Shown here one piece after another: positions 17,664 to 29,145 of a stretch of DNA of 44,520 nt. The DNA comes from an uncultured Olsenella sp. (GTDB lineage: Bacteria > Actinomycetota > Coriobacteriia > Coriobacteriales > Atopobiaceae): positions 1-44,520 of the forward strand of contig CASEVE010000021.1 of NCBI GenBank assembly GCA_949291295.1. The letters are read 5' to 3'. The notes beneath the pieces were generated by a model. That model did no database searches, had not been told where the DNA came from, and was given only the letters and a program-made list of their open reading frames with translations. The translations under genes and the position numbers were made by a program. Position 1 is the first letter of the stretch. The number at the start of each line of letters is the position of its first letter.

Positions 17664-19545
<1,882 letters not shown>

Positions 19546-19591
19546 GGGAGTGCGGGCGCATAGGCCTTCGATAGTCGCACCTAATAGCAGA

Positions 19592-19620
19592 CTATTATCT
19601 GCTATTATCGCAGATAGTAG
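19592..19620. promoter_or_regulatory. Palindromic operator of the toxin-antitoxin pair
   Basis: CTATTATCTGC at 19592-19602 is mirrored by GCAGATAGTAG at 19610-19620 (one mismatch) around a 7-bp AT-rich centre, with a partial extra copy (CTAATAGCAG) just upstream. It lies 24 bp before the antitoxin start, the expected place for autoregulation by the antitoxin. Confidence 0.6.
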
Positions 19621-19644
19621 CATTCACTCGAGGAATGGAAAGCG

Positions 19645-19935
19645 ATGGAGCCGATATTCTCGATGACGACGCTTCAGCGGAACCCGTCCCAGGTCAAAGA
19701 GGCGGCGCGCGACTCGGTTGTGCGGATTACGGAGCAGGGTGCCGGCGCGTACGTGTTCTGCAGCGAGGAGGAGTTCGAGCGCAGGATTGCTGCCGAGCGT
19801 GAGGACGCCGCCTTTGAGGCCCGCCTTAGCGAGGCCGTTGGTCGTGGCATAGCCGACATTGAGACCGGTCGATATGAGACGAGTGTCGAGGGCGCGTTTG
19901 CGCGTGCCGACGAGCTGAGGAGGCTGCGTGCCTAG
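19645..19935 (+). CDS. Type II antitoxin, Phd/YefM-like
   Basis: 96 aa. The N-terminal region (FSMTTLQRNPSQVKEAARDSVVRITEQ) followed by AYVFCSEEEFERRI has the layout of Phd/YefM-type antitoxins: a DNA-binding N-terminal half, then an extended toxin-binding tail (FARADELRRLRA). Its stop codon overlaps the GTG start of the toxin gene. The palindrome just upstream is the probable operator bound by the antitoxin-toxin complex. Confidence 0.8.
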   Translation: MEPIFSMTTLQRNPSQVKEAARDSVVRITEQGAGAYVFCSEEEFERRIAAEREDAAFEARLSEAVGRGIADIETGRYETSVEGAFARADELRRLRA

Positions 19936-20197
19936 CGCAGAGCTTCGTATCGCCGAGGAGTTTTCGGCTGCTTTGGCCGAGATTTACTCGACGAGGGTTC
20001 TCTCGAGAATTGAAAGTGCGGTGCGAAGCCTGGCGCAGTTTCCTGAGATGGGATCGCCTCGTATCAGGCGCTGTCTCGTCGAGCAATACGGGGACAATCT
20101 ACGACAGGTTCCCGTCTCTACCTTTTTGGTCGTGTATCGCTACGACGAGAAAACGGTTGATGTTCTTGCCCTTGTCTACGGACCTGCCGTTGTTTAG
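19928..20197 (+). CDS. RelE/ParE-family toxin
   Basis: 89 aa from a GTG overlapping the end of the antitoxin gene. RelE/ParE pattern: helix-rich N-terminal half (AEEFSAALAEIYSTRVLSRIESAVRSL), AQFPEMGSP, then strands LRQVPVSTFLVVYRYDE and VDVLALVYG. The residues alone do not tell whether it is an mRNA endonuclease (RelE) or a gyrase poison (ParE). The FPEMGSP motif leans towards ParE-like members. Confidence 0.85.
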   Translation: MPSAELRIAEEFSAALAEIYSTRVLSRIESAVRSLAQFPEMGSPRIRRCLVEQYGDNLRQVPVSTFLVVYRYDEKTVDVLALVYGPAVV

Positions 20198-20227
20198 CTC
20201 AGTCTAGGCGCTGCTACGGGGGGTAGC

Positions 20228-20383
20228 ATGAACGGATTTCACTTCACGGGCCGCGGCAACGCGACTAACGCCCTCTCGTCGTGTTCTAAAGATAAACAGA
20301 TAGATGGGGATACTGTTTTCATGCAGAGGCTCGAAGAGATACGAACACATAGATTAACGCTGAGTAGTAACCCAATTTGGTAA
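20228..20383 (+). pseudogene. N-terminal scrap of a PP2C-type phosphatase gene
   Basis: Behind a GGGGGG-containing site, an ATG opens MNGFHFTGRGNATN, matching the start of the intact phosphatase at 37864 (MRHFHFTDRGNATNED). After 14 codons the similarity stops and the frame runs on through unrelated sequence to a TAA at 20381-20383, just inside the IS21 left end. This is the N-terminal counterpart of the C-terminal scrap at 101-472. Confidence 0.65.
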
Positions 20384-20517
20384 CGCCAGTCAGCTGGAAT
20401 GGTACCGGCGGTCAGCAGCTGTGGTACCGGTGATCGGCTCGAGTGGCAGCGCCCCTAGAATCCGTGGGGAGGGCGCCCGAATGGCGGGCGTCGCGACACG
20501 GAAAGGGGCTGGTGCCC

Positions 20518-22118
20518 ATGTCCAAGAGAAAGAAGATCCTCCTGATGCTCGCGAGGGGAGGTGCCTCGCAGTCCGAGGTGGCCGCCGCGCTGCACGCGAG
20601 CAAGCGCGACGTCTCGGCCTGTGCGAGGGCGATCCGCGAGCGCGGCCTCGCGTTCGACGCCATCGCAGCGATGACCGCCGCCGAAGTCGACGAGATGATG
20701 TTGCCGCCGAACGGGAAGCCCGTCGAGGGCGCCTACCTGATTCCCGACATGGCCCCGCTGGTCGAGAGGAGGAAGGGGAACCGCAAGCTCACGGTGAAGA
20801 TGTTCTGGATGGAGCACTGTGAGGCCGCCGCCGCTGCCGACAGGCTTGCCTACTCGTACCAGACGTTCTGCGAGATGTTCTCGGACGCCGCGGAGAGGGC
20901 CGGGGCGAGGAGGAGGCTCGCGCACGAGCCGGGCGCGAAGGCCTACGTCGACTGGGCGGGCGACACCGCCTCGCTCACCGACCGTCTCACGGGAGCCAGG
21001 GCGAAAATCTACGTGATCGTCGTCGCGCTGCCGTACTCCGACCGGTTCTGGGCGCAGGGGTTCGCCGACATGCGGCAGAGGTCCTGGCAGGAGGGGGCAG
21101 GCCCGCGCCCTCGAGGACTTCGGAGGGGTCCCCAGGATGCTCGTGCCCGACAACGCCGCCACGGCGACGGACCGCTCCTCGGCCTGCGTCACGCTCGCGA
21201 ACGCCGAGTACCGGCGCTTCGCCGAGCACTACGGGGCGGCGGTCGTCCCGGCCAGGGTCCGCCGCCCCCGCGACAAGGCGGTCGCCGAGTCCACGGTCGA
21301 CCTCGTCGAGAGGTGGGCCATCGCCCCCCTCCGACGAGATGACATTCTACACGCTGGAGGAGTCCGACGGCTTCTGCCCGGAGCGGGTCCGCTGGCTGAA
21401 CGCCCGGCCGTTCTCCGCCAAGGAGGGGTCGCGCGGCTCGGTGTACGAGGCGGAGGAGCTGCGGAGCATGCAGCCGCTGCCATCCGAGCGCTACGAGATG
21501 TGCGAGTGGCGCAGCTGCAAGGTGGCCCCCGACTACCACGTCACCGTCGACTACATGCACTACTCGGTCCCCTTCGAGCTCATCGGCAGCCAGGTGGACG
21601 TGCGCCTCGGGGACGGGACCGCGACCGTCATGCCCGGCAGCGACGCCGTGGCCGAGCACGCGAGGCTCCGAGGCAGGAAGGGCCAGTACTCCACCATCGT
21701 CGAGCACATGCCGTCGGCCCACGCCGCCATGGACTCGCCGTGGTCGCCCGAGCGCTTCTCGTCGTGGGCCCACCGGATAGGCGCCGCGACCGGGGAGGCC
21801 GTCGACAGGCTGCTGGCGAGCAGGCCCGTCGTCGAGCAGGCCTTCGTCCCCGCCCGCAACATCCTGGGGCTTTCCAAGGCCTACTCCCCGCAGCTCCTCG
21901 AGCGCGCGTGCGCCAGGTCGAACGCGCTCGGGGCGGTGCCGAGCTACACCGCGCTCAAGAACGCGGTCCTCGCCATCAGGGCGGCCGATGCCGACACGCG
22001 GGCGTCGGGGCGGGCGCCGTCGTCGGAGCAGGGCGGCGACCTGGTCGACCGGGCGAAGTCGGCGGGGCGCCTGAGGGGCGCAGACGCGTACCGGAGGGGA
22101 GGCGACGGCGCATGCTGA
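20518..22118 (+). pseudogene. istA: IS21 transposase IstA, second type, two frameshifts
   Basis: Starts at the ATG of 20518 (MSKRKKILLMLARGGASQSE, an HTH region). The catalytic acidic residues appear as AYVDWAGD, MLVPDNAAT and AVAESTVDL. The frame breaks at about 21090 beside a run of Gs and again at about 21325 beside a run of Cs, then ends at 22116-22118 in a third frame. Both shifts are in or beside homopolymers, so sequencing or assembly error is a serious alternative to real decay. Confidence 0.82.
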
Positions 22119-22867
22119 GCGAGGAGCACTTCGAGATGCTCACCAGGTTCAGGGTGAGGGCGATGGGCGACAAGCTGCGCGAGATGGTCGAGGACGATGC
22201 CTACGACCGCTACACATTCGAGGAGAGGATGGAGATGCTGATCGAGGCGGAGGCGTCGGCCAGGCGCGACCGCAGGGTCGCAAAGCTCGTGCGCGAGGCC
22301 TGCTTCAAGCTCCCCTCCGCCTGCGTCGAGGACGTCGTGTACCTCAAGGACCGCAGGCTCAGCCGCGACCGCGTCGCCCGGCTCGCAGCCTGCGACTGGG
22401 TCGAGGCGTGCGAGGTGGTCGTAATCATATCCAAGACGGGGTGCGGCAAGAGCTTCCTCGGGCAGGCTCTCGGCAACGCCGCGTGCCGCAGGCTCTTCAC
22501 GGTGCGCTACGCGCGCCTTGCCGACATCATGGACGACCTGAACCGGTGCCGCGCCGCAGGCGACGGCAGCTACTACGAGCACATGGACGCGTACGAGACC
22601 GTGCAGCTGCTTATCGTAGACGACTTCATGACCACGCCGGTCACGACGCAGAACGTCGTTGACCTGTTCGAGATCATGGAGGCGCGCGAGGGCCGGGCGG
22701 CCACCCTCATAGCCTCCCAGCTCGAGCCCAACGAGTGGTACCTGCGGATCGAGGGCGAGCTGATGGCCGACTCGATATTGAACAGAATCGCGATCGGGGC
22801 TCGCTACATCGACCTAGACGGCCAGAACATGCGGGAGTACTTCGCGAAGCGGAAAGGCGAGCTGTAG
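22112..22867 (+). CDS. istB: IS21 helper ATPase IstB, second type
   Basis: 251 aa, intact. Overlaps the istA end (ATG inside GCATGCTGA), implying translational coupling. Walker A reads ISKTGCGKSFLG, with Ser in place of the usual first Gly, and Walker B reads LLIVDDF. The N-terminal helical region (FEMLTRFRVRAMGDKLREM) and the C-terminal SILNRIAIGARYIDL are typical of IstB. It forms the target-selection ATPase for its IstA partner. Confidence 0.9.
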   Translation: MLSEEHFEMLTRFRVRAMGDKLREMVEDDAYDRYTFEERMEMLIEAEASARRDRRVAKLVREACFKLPSACVEDVVYLKDRRLSRDRVARLAACDWVEACEVVVIISKTGCGKSFLGQALGNAACRRLFTVRYARLADIMDDLNRCRAAGDGSYYEHMDAYETVQLLIVDDFMTTPVTTQNVVDLFEIMEAREGRAATLIASQLEPNEWYLRIEGELMADSILNRIAIGARYIDLDGQNMREYFAKRKGEL

Positions 22868-22999
22868 CGGTACCAAGCCAGCTTACAATCGGTACCGCCG
22901 GCAGCTGACCGGCGGTACCATCCGAGCTGACTGACGTTACCAATTCAGGCTACTACCCACTCGTCCTTACGCACGTCTTTGTCATCTGCACGGGGTTGG

Positions 23000-23084
23000 G
23001 AACGCTGACGATGCTGGACGAGTAGCCATACCGGAGGACAGGCCTATGGGGCTGTCGGAAAGTCACAAGAATCTTGACGGTACC
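23000..23084 (+). mobile_element. IS256 right-end remnant
   Basis: The stretch from about 23000 to GGTACC at 23079-23084 aligns with the last codons and right inverted repeat of the IS256 at 543 (GGCTGTCGGAAAGT...AAGAATCTTGACGGTACC), with a few changes. The rest of the element is gone. It lies 60 bp downstream of the second IS21. Confidence 0.8.
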
Positions 23085-23137
23085 TCTCGCTTGACCCGAA
23101 GTTCTGGGGCTCAACACCATATCTTGTGACGTCACCG

Positions 23138-24958
23138 CTATATCTTTAGTGCATCTTTTCCCGGTATGAGGATGTCTGAGAGTATCTGCGACTTGAATCT
23201 GTTCCGGTCGGCTGGGCTTGCTGTCCCGAAGTCCCCGGGGAAGAGGTGTGGCCAAGTCCATTCGAATAGCGATGCAAGGTCGTTTGAGTAGGGCTCCATT
23301 CCGTTGGGAAGCGAGTGGTCGACGACGAGCTCTGCTGGAAATGCGTAGTTCCTTCCGAGGCTTGCATCTGTATAAGACTTGCAGGAGAAGTAACGAATCC
23401 CGACGATTCTGATGCGCTCATCGCTTAGCACCCACTTTAGGTAGCTGATGCCGGTGCGAAGGTAATGCCTAGCGCTCGCGAGTAAGCGCTGTTGATTGAG
23501 TCTCAGGGGCAACGCGTCGCGGTCCTGCTCCAGCTCCTCTGGGCGGGGGCTCTTCAGAGGCCATTTGTTGAGGTTATCTAGCGCATTCGAGAACTCTTTG
23601 ATTAGGTTCTCTATTGATTCAGCGAGCGGTTCTTCTCCGCTGGGTGACATGGCATATTGCGTCGCCGCAAACCTGAACATGAGAGTGGAGGCATTTTCGG
23701 AGCAGCTGACGATTTGCGCGATGAGGTCATCAAGCAGCTGACGACTGTTTCGAGGAGCCCAGATTGTATTTCTAGGATTCTCGATTGCATCTAGGAGCTT
23801 TTCTGTAAGGGAGCCCAGTCTCTCAATGCAACCCTCGAGGTATTCAATCTCATCGGGAACGTCTGGAGTCCTGGGAGAGAATGGCCCGCCGTCTCCGGGA
23901 GGTGTGGGTACGGGATTGCCATCATGATCTCCAGTGCCATCTGGGCTGTTTTGCTTTCTCAGCCACTCCATTACCATCTGTGGGATTACGTATTCGTCGG
24001 AGAAAGGATCGGTGGGGTACTTCCGGATGAAGGAGCATGCCAGTAGGAGAGGGAACCAGTAAAGATAGTTCATGATGAAATCATTGCTTACTCTCGTATT
24101 GCCTCTGCCCACGAAGTCAAAGTCATCTGGACGGATTCCAAAGTCGAGTAATACGCTTTGCCTCTTCTTAAAACGCGAGGCAATCATTGGATTTGGACTA
24201 TTTGTCTCGTGGTGGGCAAGTAGCAGAGAGTCGGTGAGGTAGAGCGATGGGTATCCTGCGATGCTGTATCGCATCGAGCTGATCTTATGACGAAGGTTAG
24301 TTGGAACGTGAAAGATGTCTCGCGGTCGGTAGCTGGTCTTCATGTCCGCACCACGGATTCTGAAGAGGCTATTCGCTGTCGCCTTGGGGCCTGTCTGCCC
24401 GGTTCTGGGCATGCGATCCACCTTGACGAGTTTCAGCATCATCGTCTCAAACCTGCGGAATGACTCTGACGGTAGGCCCGAATGGTATACATCTAGGATG
24501 TCGAGAATTCTAGTGCGGAGATCGCTCGAGAAGTTGACGAGATACGAACCGATGCCGGGCACCTTGCGCTTGCGAGCACCATCGAGATGCTCGACGTAGA
24601 AGTTGAGGGAATCTCGGAGTTCGTCGAAGTACGAGCTCTCTGAGGCACGTGGAAGGGAGAGCTGCTTATACACTGACCTCGCGTGCGCATCCCAGAAAAC
24701 TTCCTTAAGGCGGGGGTCTGTTCCGTCGAGCTTGTTGGTCCTCCAGTTCCAAGCCATGCGGACTCCGATTTCCACGTTGCTTGTAGTAGCTAGTATGCTG
24801 AAATAATACATCGACATCAGACTTGCGTGTGTGGGTGGCCGCCCTCCGTATGAGAGACGCTGGCTGATCGAACGGCGGACATCATCCACCCCGCACCAAA
24901 CCCACCGCTCACGGCACGCCCTATGCCTGCGGCCTAGAACTCCAGAGCGTCTCATCAA
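23138..24958 (-). CDS. RES-domain protein with a large insertion
   Basis: 606 aa as an open frame. RES family hallmarks are visible in two separated blocks: DIFHVPTNLRHKISSMRYSI followed by AGYPSLYLTDSLLLAHHE (~residues 211-252), and GIRYFSCKSYTD followed by NYAFPAELVV (~516-542). Between them is a ~250-residue insert with a Pro/Gly/Asp-rich linker (~350-375) and a helical, possibly coiled-coil stretch. RES domains in small toxins degrade NAD+. In large proteins like this the role is not established, but defence or toxin function is plausible. The start is uncertain: TTG at 24958 and ATG at 24955 lack a ribosome site, and the Arg/Cys-rich first 45 residues may not be translated; ATG near 24820 is another choice. 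No antitoxin gene is adjacent. Confidence 0.65.
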   Translation of the reverse strand: MMRRSGVLGRRHRACRERWVWCGVDDVRRSISQRLSYGGRPPTHASLMSMYYFSILATTSNVEIGVRMAWNWRTNKLDGTDPRLKEVFWDAHARSVYKQLSLPRASESSYFDELRDSLNFYVEHLDGARKRKVPGIGSYLVNFSSDLRTRILDILDVYHSGLPSESFRRFETMMLKLVKVDRMPRTGQTGPKATANSLFRIRGADMKTSYRPRDIFHVPTNLRHKISSMRYSIAGYPSLYLTDSLLLAHHETNSPNPMIASRFKKRQSVLLDFGIRPDDFDFVGRGNTRVSNDFIMNYLYWFPLLLACSFIRKYPTDPFSDEYVIPQMVMEWLRKQNSPDGTGDHDGNPVPTPPGDGGPFSPRTPDVPDEIEYLEGCIERLGSLTEKLLDAIENPRNTIWAPRNSRQLLDDLIAQIVSCSENASTLMFRFAATQYAMSPSGEEPLAESIENLIKEFSNALDNLNKWPLKSPRPEELEQDRDALPLRLNQQRLLASARHYLRTGISYLKWVLSDERIRIVGIRYFSCKSYTDASLGRNYAFPAELVVDHSLPNGMEPYSNDLASLFEWTWPHLFPGDFGTASPADRNRFKSQILSDILIPGKDALKI

Positions 24959-25022
24959 ACCGGTGATAACCTTTAAGTTTATGTAGGGTTATCTGAAAAA
25001 CCGCACGAGAAAGGGCCGGAAG

Positions 25023-28000
25023 ATGAGAAGAAAACCAACCCCAAAGCTTCTGGCGGGCGTTCTTGCCGCGCTGCTGGCGGCACCTGTGATGGGTGCGTGC
25101 ATTGTGCCGGGCGTTCAACCGGCCACGGCCGCGGAAACAAGGGCCGCCGGCGAGTCTCAGACCGAGATTGTGACCAGGATCCAGGCGGAGGACGCAACGC
25201 TCAGCCTGCCCATCGGCACAGACATGGCAACGCAGTTTGTCAAGGAGACCGAGCCTGCCTCAAACGACGGCGCGCACATCAAGACCTCCAAGGTCGGCGC
25301 CACCGTGACGCTCGAGTTTGAGGGCACGGGCATCCGTTTCTTCACGAAGTGCGGCAACGGCGCGGGCAAGCTCTCCGTCGTCGTTGACAACGGCGAGCCC
25401 CAGACGATCGACGAGTATATCAACTCGTCAACCGCCACCTTCCAGACCAAGCTCTTCGAGGCCACCGGCCTCAGCGAGACCAACGAGCCCCACACGATCG
25501 TGCTCACCACGCTGTCCGGCGAGAAGGGCAACTTCAATTTCGACTACTTCGAGGTCATCAGCGTCGACGAGAGCTCCGTGGACGACACCGTCCAGTCTCC
25601 GGGCAACACGACCTACTACCTCGATTCCTCCGCGTCGGCGGACGGTAACGGTCTGAGCGCCGAGGCCGCGTTCGACTCGCTCGACGACATCAACAACATC
25701 GCGTTTGCCCCGGGCGACAAGATCATGATCAAGGCGGGCTCCGAGTTCCGCGGCCAGCTCTATCCCAAGGGCAGCGGCTCTGCCGACGCCCCCATCGTCA
25801 TTGACATGTACGGCGAGGGCGAGAAGCCCCTCATCGACGGTGACGGTCGCTACTCCGACGCGCCCACCTTCCGCGACGAGGGCCCGTTCGGCGAGGGAGG
25901 CTCGGCCGTCTACCTGTGCAACCAGCAGTACTGGGAGATCAACAACCTCCGAGTGACCAACTGGAGCGACGACGGCGTGGACAAGGAGCGCAGCGGCATC
26001 CGCGTGGAGGCCTACGGCGGCGGCACCTACCACCACATCCACATCAAGAACTGCGAGATCTTCGACATCCGCGGCTACAACGGCCAGGACTCCATCTGGG
26101 ACGTGGTGCCGCAGGGCGGCGGGACCACGTTCTACGGCGCGCGCACGACGCACCGCACCGGCGGCATCAATGTGGTCAGCTACACGGAGCGCGACCTGAG
26201 CCAGGCGACGAACTCCTCCACGGCCGGCGCTGTTCTCGACGAGACGCCCACGATCTTCGACGACGTCCTGATCGAGGGGAACAAGATCGAGAACTGCCAC
26301 TCCAACGGCATCACCACCACCAACATCCGCGGTGAGCTGGACAATGACAGCTATCGCCACACCAACGTCGTCATCAGGAACAACGAGATCAAAAACGTTC
26401 AGCGTGCGGGCATCGTGCCGCTCTACACCTCGGGCGTCCTGGTTGAGAGGAACCTCGTCGACACCTTCCAGCAGTCCTACGCGGGCTACGGTTGCGGCAT
26501 CTGGTGTGACCGCGCGAACGATATGCTCTTCCAGTACAACGAGGTGTGCAACGGCAAGAACACCATGGACGGTATGGCGTTCAACCTGGACGACATGACG
26601 AGAAACGGCGTCATCCAGTACAACTACTCCCACAACAACGTGGGCGGCGGCATCATGCTGCACGTGAGGACCAACTCCTACAACCGCAACAACACCGTGC
26701 GCTACAACCTGAGCGTGAACGACACGGCAGGCTATGCGGCCCACCAGGCGATTCTCGTGTGCGTGGGCGAGGACGCCACCACCAAGATCGAGGACGCAAA
26801 GGTCTACAACAACACCTTCGTCAACACCAACGTGGTGCACCCCGTCTACAAGGGCGACGAGATCCTCTTTGAGAACAACATCTTCTACCTCCCCAACGAG
26901 GGCATGACCTCAAAGGCGGACGCCTACGACCTCGGTCCCAACACGTCCTTCAAGAACAACGTGTTTGCCGGCGCCCACTCGCCGAGCGAGCCGCAGAACA
27001 CGGGCGCCAACAGCGGCAACGTCTCCGTTGACGAGTCTCCGCTCGCAGGAACCTTCTACGGGATCGAGTCGCTGGAAGACGCCATGGAAATGGCAAAGCT
27101 CGTCCACGGCTCCCCGGCGCTTGGGATGGGCGACGCGAGTATCGTCACCGAGGCGGGCATGCAGGAGGACTTCCACGGTAACCCCGCGGTTCTCGATGGC
27201 AAGGTCAACGCGGGCATCTACAACGGGGCGTCCGTTGACGTGGTGCCCGACGAGGGCAACCCCGACCTGCGCCCCGGCGAGGGCAGCGACGACGAGCCCA
27301 ACGAGGCGGACTACGACGTCGAGTACATCGAGGCCGAGGACGAGCGCGTCAAGAAGAGCGACGGGTACAACCTTGTGACCGAGTCCCAGGGGCACGGCGG
27401 CACCCACATCTACTACAGCCAGACGGGAACCTACGTTGAGTACACGTTCACCGGCAAGGCGATCTCTATCTACACCAAGACCGGCCCCGGCGCGGGCACG
27501 ATTGACATCTTCGTAGACGGTGAGCAGGTGGGCGTTGACGACCAGTACACCGCCGCCCAGCAGTTCAACAAGCGCGCCTTCACGGTGGTGTTTGACGAGG
27601 AGGGCGAGCACACGGTTCGTCTGGAGAACAACGGCCTCAAAAACCCCTCAGCCACCGGCAACTCCTTCAACTTTGACTGCTTCAAGGTGTTCCGTGAGAA
27701 GGAGGTTGTGAAGGATTCCAACGCTAACCTCGCCTCGCTTGCCTACGCGCTGAACGGTGGCGCGGCGGTAGCTATTGAGGACTTCTCGGCAGACGTGACC
27801 AGCTATGAGATTGAGCTGCCTGAGGGTACGACTGGTCAGGTGACCCTGGTCGGCGTTGCGGAGAGTGACGTAGCACGCGTTGAGGCGTCCGCGGTTGAGC
27901 TGGTGGACGGCGTCGCCACGGCAACGCTGACAGTCACGGCCGAGGACGGCACCCAGAAGACGTACTCCGTCGTGTTTACGGTTGCCGAACCCGCCGTTGA

Positions 28001-28721
28001 CCCGGATCCGGAGCCCGTGGTCGATAAGGGCGAGCTCCAGGCCGCCGTCGACGAGGCCGGCAAGCTCGAGGCGGGCGACTACACCGCCGAGAGCTGGGCC
28101 GCGTTCCAGGAGGCGCTCGCCGAGGCCGATGCCGTCCTCGCCGACGAGGGCGCCACGCAGGCCGAGGTCGAGGCGGCGCTCGCCGCTCTGGAGGAGGCCC
28201 AGGACGCCCTCGTTGCGCCCACGCCCGACCCCGACCCCGACCCCGACCCCGATCCTGATCCTGAGCCGGAGCCCGGCCCCGCGGCCGAGCCCTCCGAGAT
28301 GTACCGCCTCTACAACCGCTGGACCGGCGAGCACTTCTACACCGCCTCCGCCATGGAGCGCGACGTCCTCGCGAGGGTCGGCTGGGCCTTCGAGGGCATC
28401 GGCTGGTACGCCCCCGAGAAGGGCGACGAGGTCATGCGCCTCTACAACCCCTACGTGGACGGCGGCGACCACCACTACACGCTCGACGAGCACGAGTACG
28501 AGGCCCTGCAGGGGCTCGGCTGGAGGGGCGAGGGCCGCTGCTGGTTCTCCGCCGACGAGGGCGACGAGGGCGCCGTGGAGATTCTGCGCCAGTACAACCC
28601 GTTCGCCGAGACCGGCACCCACAACTACACGCCCGACCGCGCCGAGAACGACGCGCTCGTCGGGCTCGGCTGGGAGGCCGAGGGGGTGGCCTGGTACGGC
28701 GTGACCCCCGCCGAGGAGTAG
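25023..28721 (+). CDS. Secreted beta-helix protein with CBM-like, FIVAR and DUF5648 regions
   Basis: 1232 aa. Signal peptide at 1-38 (RRKPTPKLLAGVLAALLAA, likely cleavage near ATAA). Domains in order: a galactose-binding-like CBM (~45-180, FDYFEVISV); a right-handed parallel beta-helix (~195-740) full of Asn-rich turns (IHIKNCEIFDI, VVIRNNEIKNV, VIQYNYSHNN), typical of pectate-lyase-like glycan lyases/hydrolases; a second CBM-like domain (~765-895); a cadherin-like/Ig strand block (~900-985); a FIVAR helical module (~1000-1065); a PDPDPD linker; and three DUF5648 repeats (MYRLYNRWTGEHFYT, MRLYNPYVDGGDHHYT, RQYNPFAETGTHNYT) to the end, probably wall-binding. No LPXTG is seen. The substrate is unknown; a host or wall polysaccharide is likely. 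The start codon is the ATG at 25023 after AAGGGCCGGAAG. Confidence 0.85.
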   Translation: MRRKPTPKLLAGVLAALLAAPVMGACIVPGVQPATAAETRAAGESQTEIVTRIQAEDATLSLPIGTDMATQFVKETEPASNDGAHIKTSKVGATVTLEFEGTGIRFFTKCGNGAGKLSVVVDNGEPQTIDEYINSSTATFQTKLFEATGLSETNEPHTIVLTTLSGEKGNFNFDYFEVISVDESSVDDTVQSPGNTTYYLDSSASADGNGLSAEAAFDSLDDINNIAFAPGDKIMIKAGSEFRGQLYPKGSGSADAPIVIDMYGEGEKPLIDGDGRYSDAPTFRDEGPFGEGGSAVYLCNQQYWEINNLRVTNWSDDGVDKERSGIRVEAYGGGTYHHIHIKNCEIFDIRGYNGQDSIWDVVPQGGGTTFYGARTTHRTGGINVVSYTERDLSQATNSSTAGAVLDETPTIFDDVLIEGNKIENCHSNGITTTNIRGELDNDSYRHTNVVIRNNEIKNVQRAGIVPLYTSGVLVERNLVDTFQQSYAGYGCGIWCDRANDMLFQYNEVCNGKNTMDGMAFNLDDMTRNGVIQYNYSHNNVGGGIMLHVRTNSYNRNNTVRYNLSVNDTAGYAAHQAILVCVGEDATTKIEDAKVYNNTFVNTNVVHPVYKGDEILFENNIFYLPNEGMTSKADAYDLGPNTSFKNNVFAGAHSPSEPQNTGANSGNVSVDESPLAGTFYGIESLEDAMEMAKLVHGSPALGMGDASIVTEAGMQEDFHGNPAVLDGKVNAGIYNGASVDVVPDEGNPDLRPGEGSDDEPNEADYDVEYIEAEDERVKKSDGYNLVTESQGHGGTHIYYSQTGTYVEYTFTGKAISIYTKTGPGAGTIDIFVDGEQVGVDDQYTAAQQFNKRAFTVVFDEEGEHTVRLENNGLKNPSATGNSFNFDCFKVFREKEVVKDSNANLASLAYALNGGAAVAIEDFSADVTSYEIELPEGTTGQVTLVGVAESDVARVEASAVELVDGVATATLTVTAEDGTQKTYSVVFTVAEPAVDPDPEPVVDKGELQAAVDEAGKLEAGDYTAESWAAFQEALAEADAVLADEGATQAEVEAALAALEEAQDALVAPTPDPDPDPDPDPDPEPEPGPAAEPSEMYRLYNRWTGEHFYTASAMERDVLARVGWAFEGIGWYAPEKGDEVMRLYNPYVDGGDHHYTLDEHEYEALQGLGWRGEGRCWFSADEGDEGAVEILRQYNPFAETGTHNYTPDRAENDALVGLGWEAEGVAWYGVTPAEE

Positions 28722-28798
28722 GCCTGCAGGGCCAACCCCCTGACCGACCCCCAGGGGCCGTCGGGCGCCAGCCCGGCGGTCCCTCCCTCTGCCGCGGG

Positions 28799-29145
28799 CC
28801 CTTCTCGCCGGGCGTTCCCGAAAGCGAGGCCGTGGCACAAATAGTTCCCGAAAGCGAGGCCGTGGCACGCGAGGACCCCTCATCCCGTGCCACGGCTTCG
28901 ATTTCGTGAACGCCCCGGAACGCGTTCCCAAAAGTGAGGCTGTGGCACGGAATGTTCCCGAATGTGAGGGCGTGGCACGGGAAAACCCCTCATCCCGTGC
29001 CACAGCTCGACTTTCGTGAACGCCCGGCGAGAAGGGCGGGGCGCGTTCCCGAAAGTGGCGCCGTGGCGCAGAATGTTCCCGAATGTGAGGGCGTGGCACG
29101 AGAAAACCCCTCGATCCGTGCCACAGCCCGACTTTTGGGAACGCG
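28799..29145. repeat. Three 103-bp palindromic intergenic units
   Basis: Units at 28812-28914, 28922-29024 and 29043-29145 are each exactly 103 bp. Each begins GCGTTCCC, ends in the mirror (GAACGCC or GAACGCG), and contains two direct ~30-bp elements (GTTCCCGAAAGTGAGG...GTGGCACG) followed by one inverted element (CCGTGCCAC...CTTTCGTGAAC). RNA or single-stranded DNA would form a long hairpin. Units 1-2 are further enclosed by a perfect 16-bp inverted repeat (CCCTTCTCGCCGGGCG at 28799 and its complement at 29021). The remaining gap up to 29429 holds shorter CCAACAG/CTGTTGG dyads and no gene. Confidence 0.8.

Larger units (their letters stand above)
20378..22942 (+). mobile_element. IS21-family insertion sequence, second type
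   Basis: 2565 bp, istA and istB on the plus strand. The ends are long inverted repeats (about 45 bp, ~85% identical by eye) starting TGGTAACGYCAGTCAGCT, with internal GGTACCG repeats at both ends. It is a different element from the IS21 at 5441. It sits between the phosphatase scrap and an IS256 end remnant. Confidence 0.88.

Noticed and set aside
25428..26840. 470-codon minus-strand frame, and another at 27648-29168
   Set aside because: Antisense shadows of the beta-helix gene and the adjoining repeats. The Val/His-rich product has no fold pattern.
28799..29145. CRISPR array
   Set aside because: The three units are long palindromes with no unique spacers, and no cas genes are present. No CRISPR array was found anywhere in the window.
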